This document shows, piece after piece, positions 37,031 through 47,394 of a DNA stretch of 64,000 nucleotides. This stretch comes from Dastarcus helophoroides (taxonomy: Eukaryota > Arthropoda > Insecta > Coleoptera > Bothrideridae): NCBI GenBank assembly GCA_028583605.1, contig CM053330.1:22160129-22224128 (forward strand), in the 5' to 3' direction. A program made the position numbers and the translations under genes. The first letter of the stretch is position 1. Each line of letters opens with the position of its first letter. The notes beneath the pieces were generated by a model. The model was not told the origin of the DNA and did not search any database. It worked only from the letters and a program-made list of their open reading frames with translations.

Positions 37031-38264
37031 AGGTACCACGTCAAAAATGCTCTCCAAAAGAAGAAAATTCAAAAATATTTTTCTGTTTGCTAATTACAAG
37101 GAGGGCAACTTTTCGTTGTCTCATATCTGAGGTAAAAAAAAGTGGTGTATATGCTTCTGTATCTCCAAACAAGCTGAGATTCGCAATTATGGGTGAGCAC
37201 TTAAAAATACTGGTTCTACAATTAGGCAAATTGCAAAGTTCTCGATATGATTTTCCTGCTTTCTTATCAGCATCAGTGTTTCAGATATTGACAATGCTTT
37301 TGCTATTCCCATAATGTTTTCGCTTTCTCGATTAACAACGCATGAACACAATTAAATTGGCCAGAAAATGGATTTAGGAAGCGTGTTTATATCTCTGACA
37401 AATGGGAAAATACCCCAGTACCAGTGGGAAAGGTCATACGAATAAATTTTATAGGGGAAAATTTTTATTTTGGGGAAAAGACAAAACTAAGAGTTAACTT
37501 GGGAAATTACTAAAAACGTTGAAAAATGATATTTGAATACGTTATACCACACAAAAAATTATTAATTATAAGTATTTTAAATTTTAAGATATATTATTTT
37601 CCCAAATAAATCTTTTGTTTTGGCAAAATCGAATTTTCTTCAAACGTCCCTATTAATATGGTACGGTACACTCATCTTTTCACTTAATATGTCCAAATGG
37701 CAATAGGCTCCCCAAATTCAAGGAAAAGTCTTTAAATCAACCTTTTAATCCACTCAAAAAGGGTGCAGTTTGTTGCAACAGAAAAAATTATTGTCAAAAA
37801 ATGAGGTAAACCTATATGGGACACAGTGTACCAAAATGTTCTAATGGTATTCAAGTTATTAAATTCATTATAATTTCAAATAACAAAACTTAATGATTTA
37901 AGAACTACATTTACAACACATATTACAAGGATGAGCAATCTTTTTTTTACAGCGGGTCAACTGAAAGTCTAAAAATTTTGCGCGGGCCGCATGTGAGAAA
38001 AATATGAACGCTAGATCAGATGATTAATACTAATTATTAAGTTTCTATTAACAAAACAAAAATAACGAAACTACTATAAAAAATCACCTAATTAAAATAC
38101 ATAATAGAAATAAAAAAGGGAAATCATTATGGGAAAAAAATCTTAAACAAACCTTGATGAGAATTTTGGAGTTGCTTCATTGCTAAATTTGTCACAACAT
38201 AGAACCTTTTAAGTATTTCCATTACGGAAAATAATTGAGTGCAAACATAAGTTATTTCAAAATC
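37031..38264. other. Spacer with possible transposon-end fragment near 37950-37995
   Basis: No supported gene. TTTTTTACAGCGGGTCAACTG and GCGCGGGCCGCATGTGAG near 37943-37996 resemble the terminal region of hAT-like elements, but no partner end was found. Paired frames at 37041-37314 on both strands are unrecognised. Confidence 0.35.
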
Positions 38265-40435
38265 ATAGGCGCAGCTAGAATACGGCAGCGTGAGGCGCTT
38301 GCCCCCCTCTGGTTTATGCAGCAAACTGAAAATTTATATGTATTCAATTGGACGACATTCCAATTTTTTAGAATTCATCCTTTCCTTAAAACATTTTTTC
38401 GAAATTTCTAGCTTTTTTCAAATTTCGTATATCTTTTAAAATTTTTTTTTATCTTTTGAAATTTCGTATTTATTCATATAATTCGACTTCTTTTATCAAA
38501 CATGATGGTCAAAATGTCGAATTTTTATTTAAAAGTACTTTCTGAAATTTCCCCATTTCTCTAAAATCTACTTTTTCTGAAAATCGACTTTTTTTAATTC
38601 TAAAAATTTCAGCTTGTTTATTAAAATTTTCCTTTTCCTCCAAATCTGGTCAATCTTCTGATAAAAAAGTATATTTTTTTTAATTAAAATTTTTATGAAA
38701 TGACAAAAATTTCGAAAATTTCTTTGTAAATTTTAACTCCTTAATCCAAATTTCTAGAAGTTTCAACTTGTTTGTCAAACCTTCGATGTGTATCACAATA
38801 TTTGACAATTTCTGATGCCCATTGAGGCAAGGTAGGGCGCCAGTCTTCCCTTACTCGAGGAGCCAAGAGAAAATAAATATTAGATTTTTTTTTTAATTTG
38901 CTCTTTTTCTAAATTTAGACGAAATAGTACTTTTTTTGAAAAATTTCGAAAGTTCATCAAGATTAAACGCTTATTCTCAAAATCTAGATCCTTTTCGCAA
39001 AAGTTCTCTGGTAATATAGTCTTTTACTCAGCGTTTCGACTATATTTCTTTATGAATTTCGACTTTTTTTAAATTTGATTTCTTTGGAAATTTTTTTGTT
39101 ATTTTCAGTTTTCTCCAAATTTTGCTTTTCTTTTCCAAATTCCAATATTTTTTGGAACATTTAGCTGAAAACTTTAATCTTTTATATTCTGATTTTATTT
39201 TAGAAATTTTGATTGGTTTGGTTGGCCTTTTTTAAGAAATCTTGATTTTTATCTCAATATCCGATATTTAATATTTCTATAATTTTTTTATTTTTTCCTG
39301 GAAAATTTGTAAATAGCCTTTTACCTAAAATTCGCCTCAAAAATTGTCTTTTTCTAAATTTCGATTTTATTTTCATAATCCTACTTTTTGGACTTTGTTT
39401 TAAAAATGGTTTATTTATTTAAAAATTTTGTCATTTTTCTGAATATTTATCTTTTTCAACAAATTACGGTTTTTAGTTCAAATAGTTTTATGGTTCTGTA
39501 AATGTTCACTTTTCACCCTAAATTAGATTGAAATGTCATCAAAATTGTTGCAAAAAATATTTTTGGGGATCTCGAGAAAAAAAAATTTTTGTAAATTCAA
39601 CATATTTACTGAATTTTAAATTTTGAAAACAATGTTTTTGAAAATTGCAATTTTTCTTTCTTAAAATTCGACTTCAAGAAAATTAGGACCTTTGAAAATT
39701 TTGACTTAGGTTAGCTTTTTATTTTTAATATGAAATTATTGAAAATTTCAAATTTCCCTCTTAAAATTGGACTTTCTTTTGGAAAGGAATATTTTCTAGT
39801 AAGTTCGATATTTTTCTGAAAATTGCAACGTAATTTTCAAGAATTGTGAATATTTTTGGAGGTCTCTGTTTTTCCCGATTTAAAAAAAAAATTGATTTCC
39901 TCTAATTTCAACTTGTCCGAAATTTATCTTATTCTCCAGATTTTGTCTTTTATCTCAAAATTCTATATTATCTGTTTCTGGATATTTTCATTCAGAATTG
40001 AATTTTTTCTAAAGATTTAGACTTTTTCACAAAAGTCATTTATTTTTTTTTAAATTGGATCGAAGATTTAATAGACACCTAAGAACAATAATTTTAGGAA
40101 AGAATATGACCTAATTGAGATAAAATAAAAATTCTGAAGGAATTATTTTTAAGAGTTGCAATTTTTTTTAACTGAATTCAACTTGTTCTGGAAATTACCT
40201 CTTTTCTCACAAAAAGTGACCTTTGGAAATTTCGCCCTTTTGCCTTTCCACTTTTTCGAAATTTCGACTGCTCTTAAAGTTCTTCGAAAAGGTTTTTCGT
40301 AAGATTGGGCGTTTTTTGAAATTTCGACTTTAATCTGAAAATGCGGTCTCCCCAGTTCGGTGATTTTTAACATTACTCAGCGAGAAGGTTTTCTTTTTTG
40401 CCCTTTATTTTTTTAGAATCCTGCCTACGCTCATA
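38265..40435. mobile_element. Capped AT-rich degenerate repeat block, about 2.2 kb
   Basis: The left cap is ATAGGCGCAGCTAGAATAC. The right cap in reverse complement is ATGAGCGTAGGCAGGATTCT. The interior is strongly T-rich on the plus strand, with AAATTTCGACTTTTTT-like units about 18-25 bases apart and much variation. A GC-rich island inside (about 38815-38870: GGTAGGGCGCC then GAGAAAATAAATATT) has a counterpart at about 51050-51095 (GGTGGGGCACTTG then CAGAAAATAAATATT), showing that separate blocks are related copies. No coding potential. Confidence 0.5.
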
Positions 40436-40456
40436 TTCAAAATATGGTACTTCATG

Positions 40457-40604
40457 CTAATATGCACAGACCAATAGGTTTGAACATTTATTAGATTCGA
40501 AGTTTGGAAACCAAATACCGGTTTCGATCTTGTTAGAAACCGGTATTTGGTTTCCAAACTTCGAATCTAATAAATGTTCAAACCTATTGGTCTGTGCATA
40601 TTAG
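40457..40604. repeat. Perfect hairpin, 69-bp arms with 10-bp spacer
   Basis: 40457-40525 is exactly the reverse complement of 40536-40604. The arm runs from CTAATATGCACAGACCAATA to AAATACCGGTTTC. A further single arm with one obvious mismatch is at 40829-40889. The flank word ATGGTACTTCATG precedes the hairpin (40444) and recurs at 40753. This looks like a small fold-back element or two head-to-head copies. Confidence 0.93.
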
Positions 40605-40828
40605 AATCCTTGTCTTCTGGAAACTTTCCTAAAGAGCCACCGCTTCGCTAGATGGCAGTGTTTCAACTATAGGTAGTTCAGCTGCCTATGATTCACTATA
40701 CACGCCTGGAGGGCTGCATGAATTTGTAGTCTAGGTTGCATTCTACTTGCATATGGTACTTCATGATTTGCATTGCATGCCTGACTAATCGTGGAAATTT
40801 ACTAAGAATCATGTACGTAATTTTACTA

Positions 40829-40889
40829 TAATGCACAGACCAATAGGTTTGAACATTTATTAGATTCGAAGTTTGAAAACCAAATACCG
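40829..40889. repeat. Single-arm copy of the 40.5-kb hairpin
   Basis: ATAATGCACAGACCAATAGG through GAAAACCAAATACCGA matches the left arm at 40459-40520, with G to A in the TTTGGAAACC word. Same orientation as the left arm, with no opposing arm downstream. Confidence 0.85.
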
Positions 40890-41479
40890 AGGATCATAAA
40901 GATAGAAATGCTGTGAATGATTTATGAATGCAAATCTAGCATAATTTCAGTGTATCTTGCTCAATCAGCGACCTAAAAAAGAAAAAGAAATGCTGATGGG
41001 CACTACATTATTAATATTTATTGTTATGAAAATGAACGAAACTTATAACTAAACTTAATATTGTTCTTCTCATGGTAACAAGTCTTAAAATATTCTTCAA
41101 AACTGTCTCTAATATATTTGGCTTCAATTACTGCTTTCCTAGGCACTTTACGAAGGCAAAACATAGATGTCTAGATAGCCAGCTTAAAAATTGCCGTTTC
41201 TGTCGCTATTAAATGTGCCCTTTGGTGTATATGATGATATTGAAGTTTTACTCCTCTTAAGATAATTGTGAAGTAATGCATAAGTCATCAAAATATTTGT
41301 AGGATTGGTTTCGTCAGTACTCTGAAAATAGCTGACATTAACCCAAAAATATTTTCTATTCTTTTCTTTTTACACAAATCATCACTATTCAATAAAATAA
41401 AACAAGCTGCTGCGCAACTGAGCACCGTTGTCGACGATTAGTCATTTTATAATAAAGTTTGGGGCCACAGAAGACTTCT
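40890..41479. other. Spacer, nothing recognised
   Basis: AT-rich DNA without a supported gene. Confidence 0.35.
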
Positions 41480-41860
41480 CAATGGACACGCCGTGAGAAC
41501 GCTACGACAATCTGTGCGTCATTTCGCACTTCATACTCTAGACGTGGCAATCGCCCCGCCGTGTAATGGCACCTTTAGATCTCGTCAGTTTGGTATATCT
41601 GTTAGGATCAAACACCGATTTCGGCCAATGGCCGAAGAAAACGGCCAAAACGCGTTCTGGTCACCAGCAAATTGCCAATGTCGGAAATATCACTTTCTGG
41701 CCATTTGATATAGACCAGAACGCGTTCTGGATCTCTCACGACTGCCAGAAAGCGAAGCCGTTGAATAATTCGCGTACTGGCTTTCTGAAAATAGCCAGAA
41801 CGCGTTCTGGCATTCGCAGCTATACCAGAACGCGTCGAGCACAAAGAACAAGATGTCCAA
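41480..41860. repeat. GC-richer island with CCAGAACGCGTTCTGG palindromes
   Basis: The exact 16-bp palindrome CCAGAACGCGTTCTGG occurs at 41715-41730 and 41795-41810, with partial copies at 41647-41660 (CAAAACGCGTTCTGG) and 41825-41835 (CCAGAACGCGT). Related words include GCGTACTGG and TTTCTGGCCA. The sequence before it (GACACGCCGTGAGAACG, GGCCAATGGCC) is also GC-rich. Open frames on both strands across the island arise from the palindromy. It could be a transposon subterminal region or a protein-binding cluster. I know of no matching family. Confidence 0.75.
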
Positions 41861-42871
41861 AAACAAAATATTTTTATTCTTTATAAATAACATAATAAAG
41901 GAATGATTTCAACATAAAATACATTTTCCGCATATGAGTACTTTTTCAATATACCCGTATTTACTGTTCTATTCTTTCCGTTTGTATGTAAACCTATTTT
42001 TTGTCAGATATCATTTAAGAATTTTAAGTATCTTCAAGTCGCGTGTCAAAAATATTTAACAAATCAACAATTTCAACTATTTAAATAATAATTTAAGCAT
42101 TTTCCAAACAAAGCTCAGTGAAACTAAAATAAATTTAGTGTATGCCAAGACCTGTGCAGGAAAATCTTAACACTTGCCACCTAATGTGTCGGCCACATGA
42201 GGTGCAATCTAAATTAAAACGAATCGAATTAAACCATTATTCCTCAAAATCGGTTCAGTAATTTTAGTCGAGGAAAAATAGATAAAAAATCACCCCTGTT
42301 GCAAAAAAATACTACATTTTTATTTTAGAAATAACTTTACTTAGGCTTAACAAATAAGTATATAAAGTTCCCCGCCGTGTGCGGAACGACCGCCATATTG
42401 ACAATTTTATTCTAACAAAAAAATGTTTTGAATATAAGTTGGAGAGTCTTAAATGTTCTGCAAAAAAGTTATTAACAATTTTTTGTAGAGTTAGTCGTTG
42501 CTGAGAAAATGTCTCACCAAAAGCGTATTTTCGGGTAATCACACATATTTCTGCACTACCCAAAATGTTCAGAATTTGGCCTATCCTCACCTCTTCCGTT
42601 GAATTTGCGATTTTTTGATAGGAGGGCTGTTTTTGTTGCTCTAAATGTTACGTTTCTGAGTTAATTAACATTCACCTTCATCGTCGTTATCGTCCTTTAT
42701 ACGTTGACGGGATCTAAATAAATAAATGTCTCAAACGAGTCAGATTTTTACAAACACAGTTGGTCGATGGTGCGTATTATATATATTTTCACGAATTATA
42801 GGAACAACAAAAAAAAAGCAAAACACAAAGTATGGTGGAAGTGTTGGTGTCCTTGGTTGTCTTCAAAAACT
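41861..42871. other. Spacer, with one short shared transposon-end motif
   Basis: GTGAAACTAAAATAAATTTAGTGTA at 42118-42142 matches the arms near 62975-63000 and 63150-63225, so it is probably another copy of that element end. A 92-codon minus frame at 42312-42590 has no recognisable motif. Confidence 0.4.
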
Positions 42872-43072
42872 AAAATAAAGAACTTGTCCTCTGAAGCCAA
42901 GAAAGATTAAAAAACACAACAAACGATGGTCTAACGCGTTTCGACAGCGAGACGTCGAGAGATACTGATCAGTATCTATGATAAGATGACAGCTTGGCTG
43001 TCAAAACGCGTTAGAGCGACGTTTGTTGTGTTTTTTAATCTTTTTTAGTTTCAGGGGACAAGTTCTGTATTT
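42872..43072. mobile_element. MITE, family 1, copy 2 (about 200 bp)
   Basis: Ends are AAAATAAAGAACTTGTCC on the left and GGACAAGTTCTGTATTT on the right, an imperfect terminal inverted repeat. It has a second inner pair: AAGATTAAAAAACACAACAAA with TTTGTTGTGTTTTTTAATC, and TCTAACGCGTTTCGACAG with CTGTCAAAACGCGTTAGA. It is nearly a complete hairpin. Shares sequence with 11405-11585 and 53249-53445. Confidence 0.85.
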
Positions 43073-43106
43073 CAATTTTTAAAACACTAAGTATCATAAT
43101 TAGGAT

Positions 43107-43610
43107 TAGTGATGTGCCGGATCGTTAAAAATGTATATCCGCGGATACGGATCTGCATACGGATATTTGGTCTCAAGATCTGCAGATACGGATACGGATC
43201 TTCTCTTTCCAAAGATCGATGTGCAATATTTACCGCCGCGTACTGTACTCAATCGTTGTGTGTGCGCGAAACCTTGAAACGGTAGTTGACGCGCCACTTG
43301 ACGCTTTGCGTGACAGACAGGACATGTTTCGATTTGCATTTCGCGGATCTCTCTTTGTTTTATTTATAATTTAGTGTGACACTGGGCAGCATAGATAACG
43401 TTTGTGTTTGGTTTTGGTACATGAGTTAAAAAAAATGTCTACAAAGAAGTTTAGTAGTGTAATTAAAATTAAAAAATAATCTGAATGGAATTTAACAGAT
43501 TTTCATTGTTACCTAATCACCTATATATAAAATTTTATCTACGAATTGAAAATTAATAAGGTAAAAGATCCGCCAAAAACTAACGGATACGGATATCAGG
43601 CACATCACTA
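43107..43610. mobile_element. hAT-type MITE with exact target duplication, 504 bp
   Basis: Perfect 12-bp terminal inverted repeats TAGTGATGTGCC...GGCACATCACTA, flanked by an exact 8-bp direct repeat ATTAGGAT (43099-43106 and 43611-43618), as hAT elements make. It fits the nTnnnnAn target preference known for hAT. Inside both ends are repeated CGGATAC/GTATCCG words (43138-43200 and 43580-43596), which are plausible transposase-binding subterminal repeats. The 77-codon minus frame inside has no transposase motif. Non-autonomous. Confidence 0.93.
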
Positions 43611-43618
43611 ATTAGGAT

Positions 43619-44110
43619 CCGTGTGGTGTGAGGACCCATCGGACGCGTCCCAGGTGGCCATAAGATGATCGTAAGTGAGCATGGTCAGCGTAGGCTATAG
43701 GGCTCATTGGATATAAAAATTCAATTGGCAGCCTAAAAAAACCACGCTACGGACCAACCTCCCCTGGCCAAGCTGTCGTGTCGTCGCTAATAGCCTGCAC
43801 CAGGGTACACGATGCCGAAGGGCTTATTAAGAACTTTGTTATGCCGTGTACCATTGCTGTTGTGGTCATGCCTCGCAGGCAATGGGAATCTTGGCTTAAC
43901 CGCCCAGATCAAGTGGTGAGATCACAATAAAAATCTCCCGATTCTCACGGTATAGTGCGCGCCAAAGGGATGTAAAGCCAGGACGAAGCCTGATCGCTAG
44001 CGACTAACCTCGAGGCACCAGGCGCACTTCGTTGTAACCCAAGCCTTCCGTGTGTATTTGGGGCACTGCACACCGCGGCTTTTATTTTTCCCATACTGGT
44101 GGGACCAAAA
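43619..44110 (+). other. 5' UTR of the LOA-like LINE
   Basis: GC-richer than all its surroundings and directly after the hAT target duplication. It leads in the sense direction into the LINE ORF1 and has no open frame of its own. Its left edge near 43619 probably is the 5' end of the element, or is where the hAT element cut it. Confidence 0.6.
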
Positions 44111-45278
44111 TGAAAACTGGAAGAATCAAAGAACCAACAACAAAAGAGAAAGGGAGCTCTGAAAAGAGGGACCCATCTAAAAAACTTTCAGACGCAGCTG
44201 GAAGGAAGCTTAAAAAAGAGCGTCGACTTTGACTGCAAGAAGCCGGAAAACCCGTTGAAAAACGGGAAAAACGGAGTGGAAGAAGAGAAGCGAGTGGAGA
44301 AGGAACACACCCAGAGAATAGCAACGTTAAACCAACTGGGACCCGGCAGTACGGACCAACAGGGACACAGCACTAGTGACCAACTGGGACCCAGCACTAG
44401 TGACCAACCGAGACCCAGCAGAACCGCATCCGAAACTGAAGGGACAATTACTAAGGCCGAAAGCTCAAAACGCTAGCGCTCAGAAGACAGCACACCTTCA
44501 AGGCCGATACAGCCAAAGAAGAAGAGTAGAACATCAAGGACTACTCCATTCTACGAATCGGCTGTGAAGAATATCCGACTAGCCATACTACCAGAAAGAT
44601 ATCTAGGAATTACCATTAGCGAAGAGCAAGCGGACCTTATCAAGGAGAGTCTTATTAACGAATTGGAAAAAATCACCATAGAACTACCTCCAAGGGTCTC
44701 CGGAGTGAATTATAAAGGGGGCTTTTTTGCGGCTTCCTGCGCCGACCAGGCCACTAAGGAATGGTTGGAGCAGACTTACGCAGGAAACACTACCTTGGTT
44801 AATACGAAACTTACCATCGTGGATGCAAAGGACGTGCCAAAACCAACAAGAGTCATAGGGTGGATTCCGGAACCAAAAATGGAACCAAAAACGATCCTTA
44901 AGATGATAGGGTACCAAAATCCTGGACTTTACACAAACACATGGACGGTGTTGGACAGAAAACCCAACAGCAAAGGGCAACAACTAATTTTCCTCATGGA
45001 CAAAAGTTCATGGAAGAAAATTCAGGGACTACAATGTAGACCCTACTTTAACCTTTCTCAGGCGATTTTCATGTCGATGGGGAGAGAGAAGACAGGAGAA
45101 CAAGAGAAACCTAAAGAGATGGAGCTGAAAAGAAACCTACAGCACCAATTTCGGCGGGGGAAACCCACCAAAATTCAGATAGGTGAAGTCAAAGCACTAC
45201 AGATAAATCTACATCACTGCAAGGCAGCTACATCTGCCCTACAGAGATATGTACGTATGAACAAAATAGATATTGTAC
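44111..45278 (+). pseudogene. LINE ORF1 (DUF4780-like) running into ORF2 endonuclease start
   Basis: 44111-44475 holds a Lys/Glu-rich N-terminal part in two frames (shift near 44230), with Ser-Thr-rich short repeats (STSDQLGP units at about 44370-44415). From 44564 a long frame encodes a DUF4780-type domain: an IRLAILPERY start, a helical segment, ADQATKEWL, VDAKDVPKPTRV and PGLYTNTWTVLDRKP, then GQQLIFLMD. By family knowledge this ORF1 product binds element RNA. The same frame continues into LQINLHHCKAATSALQR and IDIVLV, the normal start of the ORF2 apurinic endonuclease, so the ORF1/ORF2 boundary has been lost or is a fusion. Reading then enters the hAT insertion and stops at 45370. Confidence 0.8.
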
Positions 45279-45943
45279 TAGTGATGTGTAACACTGTGCT
45301 GCGCCGCGCAATTGCGCCAACTCATTTCACTGCGCCGACTGAGTTAACTCACTTTTTAAATGCGCCATAACGCAGAACTCATTTTGTGATTTTGTAGGAG
45401 TACCGATGCGATGTGCGAAATGTGTGTTGCGGGCGAGAATGTAGACTGTAGTGCTTGGCTTCACGCCGCCAACTCGATGAGTTATTGCGTTACGAAGTTA
45501 GGATATCACTTCAATAAACAAGGTTGATGGTCGCAGTCAATAATTAATACAAATACAACACTTTGCACAGAAATACATAAAATAATAATTTTAAGATTAT
45601 ATCGCCATAAGGGTTTCAAATTATTATAATAAGATAAGAAATATGTAACCTATATAATATTTATCGCCTTGTAAATTGTAAATTGAGAAGTAGACGAAAC
45701 GATTAATGTGATGAACCAGCACATGTGCGGAAGCGTTAAAGCGATCTGTGCGTGTCCCTCTCAGGTCCTAACTCAACATCTTAACACGCGTGATAGTGTT
45801 ATCCATGCAACGCAAACGTACGAAAGTTCCAACCAGCATTGTCTGCGCCATGGCGCAATTGAGTTAACTCAGTGCGTCAACTCACTCTTTTGCGCTTGAG
45901 TTACTGAGTTAACTTATAAATTTCTCTGCGTTACCCATGTCTT
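45279..45943. mobile_element. hAT-type MITE inserted in the LINE, 665 bp
   Basis: Interrupts the endonuclease frame. The flanking 8-bp target duplication TATTGTAC is exact (45271-45278 and 45944-45951), and removing the element restores LINE alignment. Terminal repeats TAGTGATGTGTAAC and, in reverse complement, AAGACATGGGTAAC agree at 10 of 14 positions. Subterminal words GAGTTAACTCA, CAACTCA and TGCGCC are repeated at both ends (45330-45370 and 45850-45910). The TAGTGATGTG start is shared with the 43107-43610 element, so both may use related transposases. No coding capacity. Confidence 0.9.
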
Positions 45944-46620
45944 TATTGTACTGATACAGAAACCGTGAATTTCTAGGAGCCAGATGAGAGGAGTGCGAAT
46001 GGAAAGTGACTGGGCTTTAATCAGTGTGTCATCGAACCATCCACGAGCTTGCATACTAACAAAGAGAGAAATTCGAGTACTACCTCTGTTTGTCTGCCAC
46101 CGGACAGAATAAAGAGTATCCCCAACTTTCACAAAGCCTACCGGGTAGTAATACCGAAAAGGAGTTCAGTTAGTAGATCTAAAAAGACAGAGATTGGATC
46201 AGTCTGGTTCATACATGGATCCAAAACAAAGATAAGTACTGGTGCGGGAATAAGCGGCAAAGAACCAGGGAATGAATTTTACATAAACCTGGGATCTTTG
46301 GCAACCGTATTTCAGGCAGAAGTTACTGTAATTACAGCCTGAGCTGAAGCAATGATCATCTTTCCACAATTGGCATAAAAGGAAATTCTACTTGTAGAAT
46401 GCGTGGAGAGGAAGAAGAAACTCTTTTGCACATATTATGTGAATGTCTGGCTCTGGCAAAGGAGAGACATTCCAGCTTTGGGAATGCTCTGACTGAACAA
46501 AGACAATAGTGAAAACACCCATAAAGTAGGTTCTGGAATTCTTCAAAAGAACGGGTCTATTATGAGATAATCGTGGGGGGCGCAATAAGCGAAAGCTTCA
46601 GTGCTGCGGGGATAACTGAC

Positions 46621-47394
46621 CCCATAGGAATGATAATAAAATAGTTAGGAGGTTCATCGCATCTCAGGAAGCTATTAACTATGCAAGGGATACTACTAAA
46701 TATATTGGTGGTCAACATACGATACCGTCGAAATCTTTAATACATACCACAATGCTTGAAACCTTTATAGATACTCTCATAATGTTTTTTTTGGATGACC
46801 ACATGAAGGTAAATTATTATATAAGGAACGTCACATCAAGACCAATAAAAAGAGTGGTATCGTCAATAAATTGAGAATTTAACCAAAGACAGAACTGTAT
46901 ATTAGGCATCTTGGCAAAATTAATTAAAAAAACGCATCACTTGCAGTACGTTTTGGGTGATGTTGGAATCGATGCAGATATCCAAAAGCATGTTATTCGT
47001 GTGACATTTTCTCAATAACGACTAGGTCTACAAAAAAATGGCATAGCAAATTTTAAGCTTTTCAACTTTTATAAGAATTATTTCTTTGTAAGTCTAAAAT
47101 TGTTTTAGATATTGACAACAAACCAAAATTTTTCATCTTTAACTCAATATGATATGCGAATCCGCACATGATCCTGGAGGGATCTTATTTGTTAAGTCGA
47201 AGTGAAGCTATTTCTAAAAAAAGTTTAGTATTTAATTATTTTGTAACAAAAATCTATTTTTCCCGGGCTATTTACGCTGTATAAAATAGTTCACATACAT
47301 ACATACTATGAAAATCATAACCCTTTTTTGCGGCGGCGTAATGGTAGTAGTTGGCGTAGTCGGGTAAAAATCATTAAGAATAGATATTTATTTT
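46621..47394. other. Spacer, nothing recognised
   Basis: AT-rich DNA downstream of the LOA-like LINE. No poly(A) tail or target duplication was clear. Confidence 0.35.

Larger units (their letters stand above)
43619..46620 (+). mobile_element. LOA-like LINE with internal deletion, split by an hAT MITE
   Basis: In order on the plus strand: 5' UTR, ORF1 (44111-45190), the start of ORF2 endonuclease (45199-45278), a 665-bp hAT insertion (45279-45943), more endonuclease (45952 to about 46110), then a jump straight to RNase H (about 46180-46345) and the Cys/His tail (about 46375-46505). The polymerase domain is missing. RNase H reads WFIHGSKTKISTGAGI and FQAEV; the position normally Asp after FT is His, so the first catalytic acidic residue is lost. 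The tail has CRMRGEEEETLLHILCEC. Dead copy. Confidence 0.85.

Noticed and set aside
41493..41893. Overlapping frames of 67-106 codons on both strands
   Set aside because: They arise from the palindromic GC-rich island, where both strands read alike; no domain or splice context.
43106..43339. 77-codon minus frame with a CPVC motif, considered as a zinc-finger protein
   Set aside because: Lies wholly inside the hAT MITE and overlaps its subterminal repeats; CPVC alone is not a domain.
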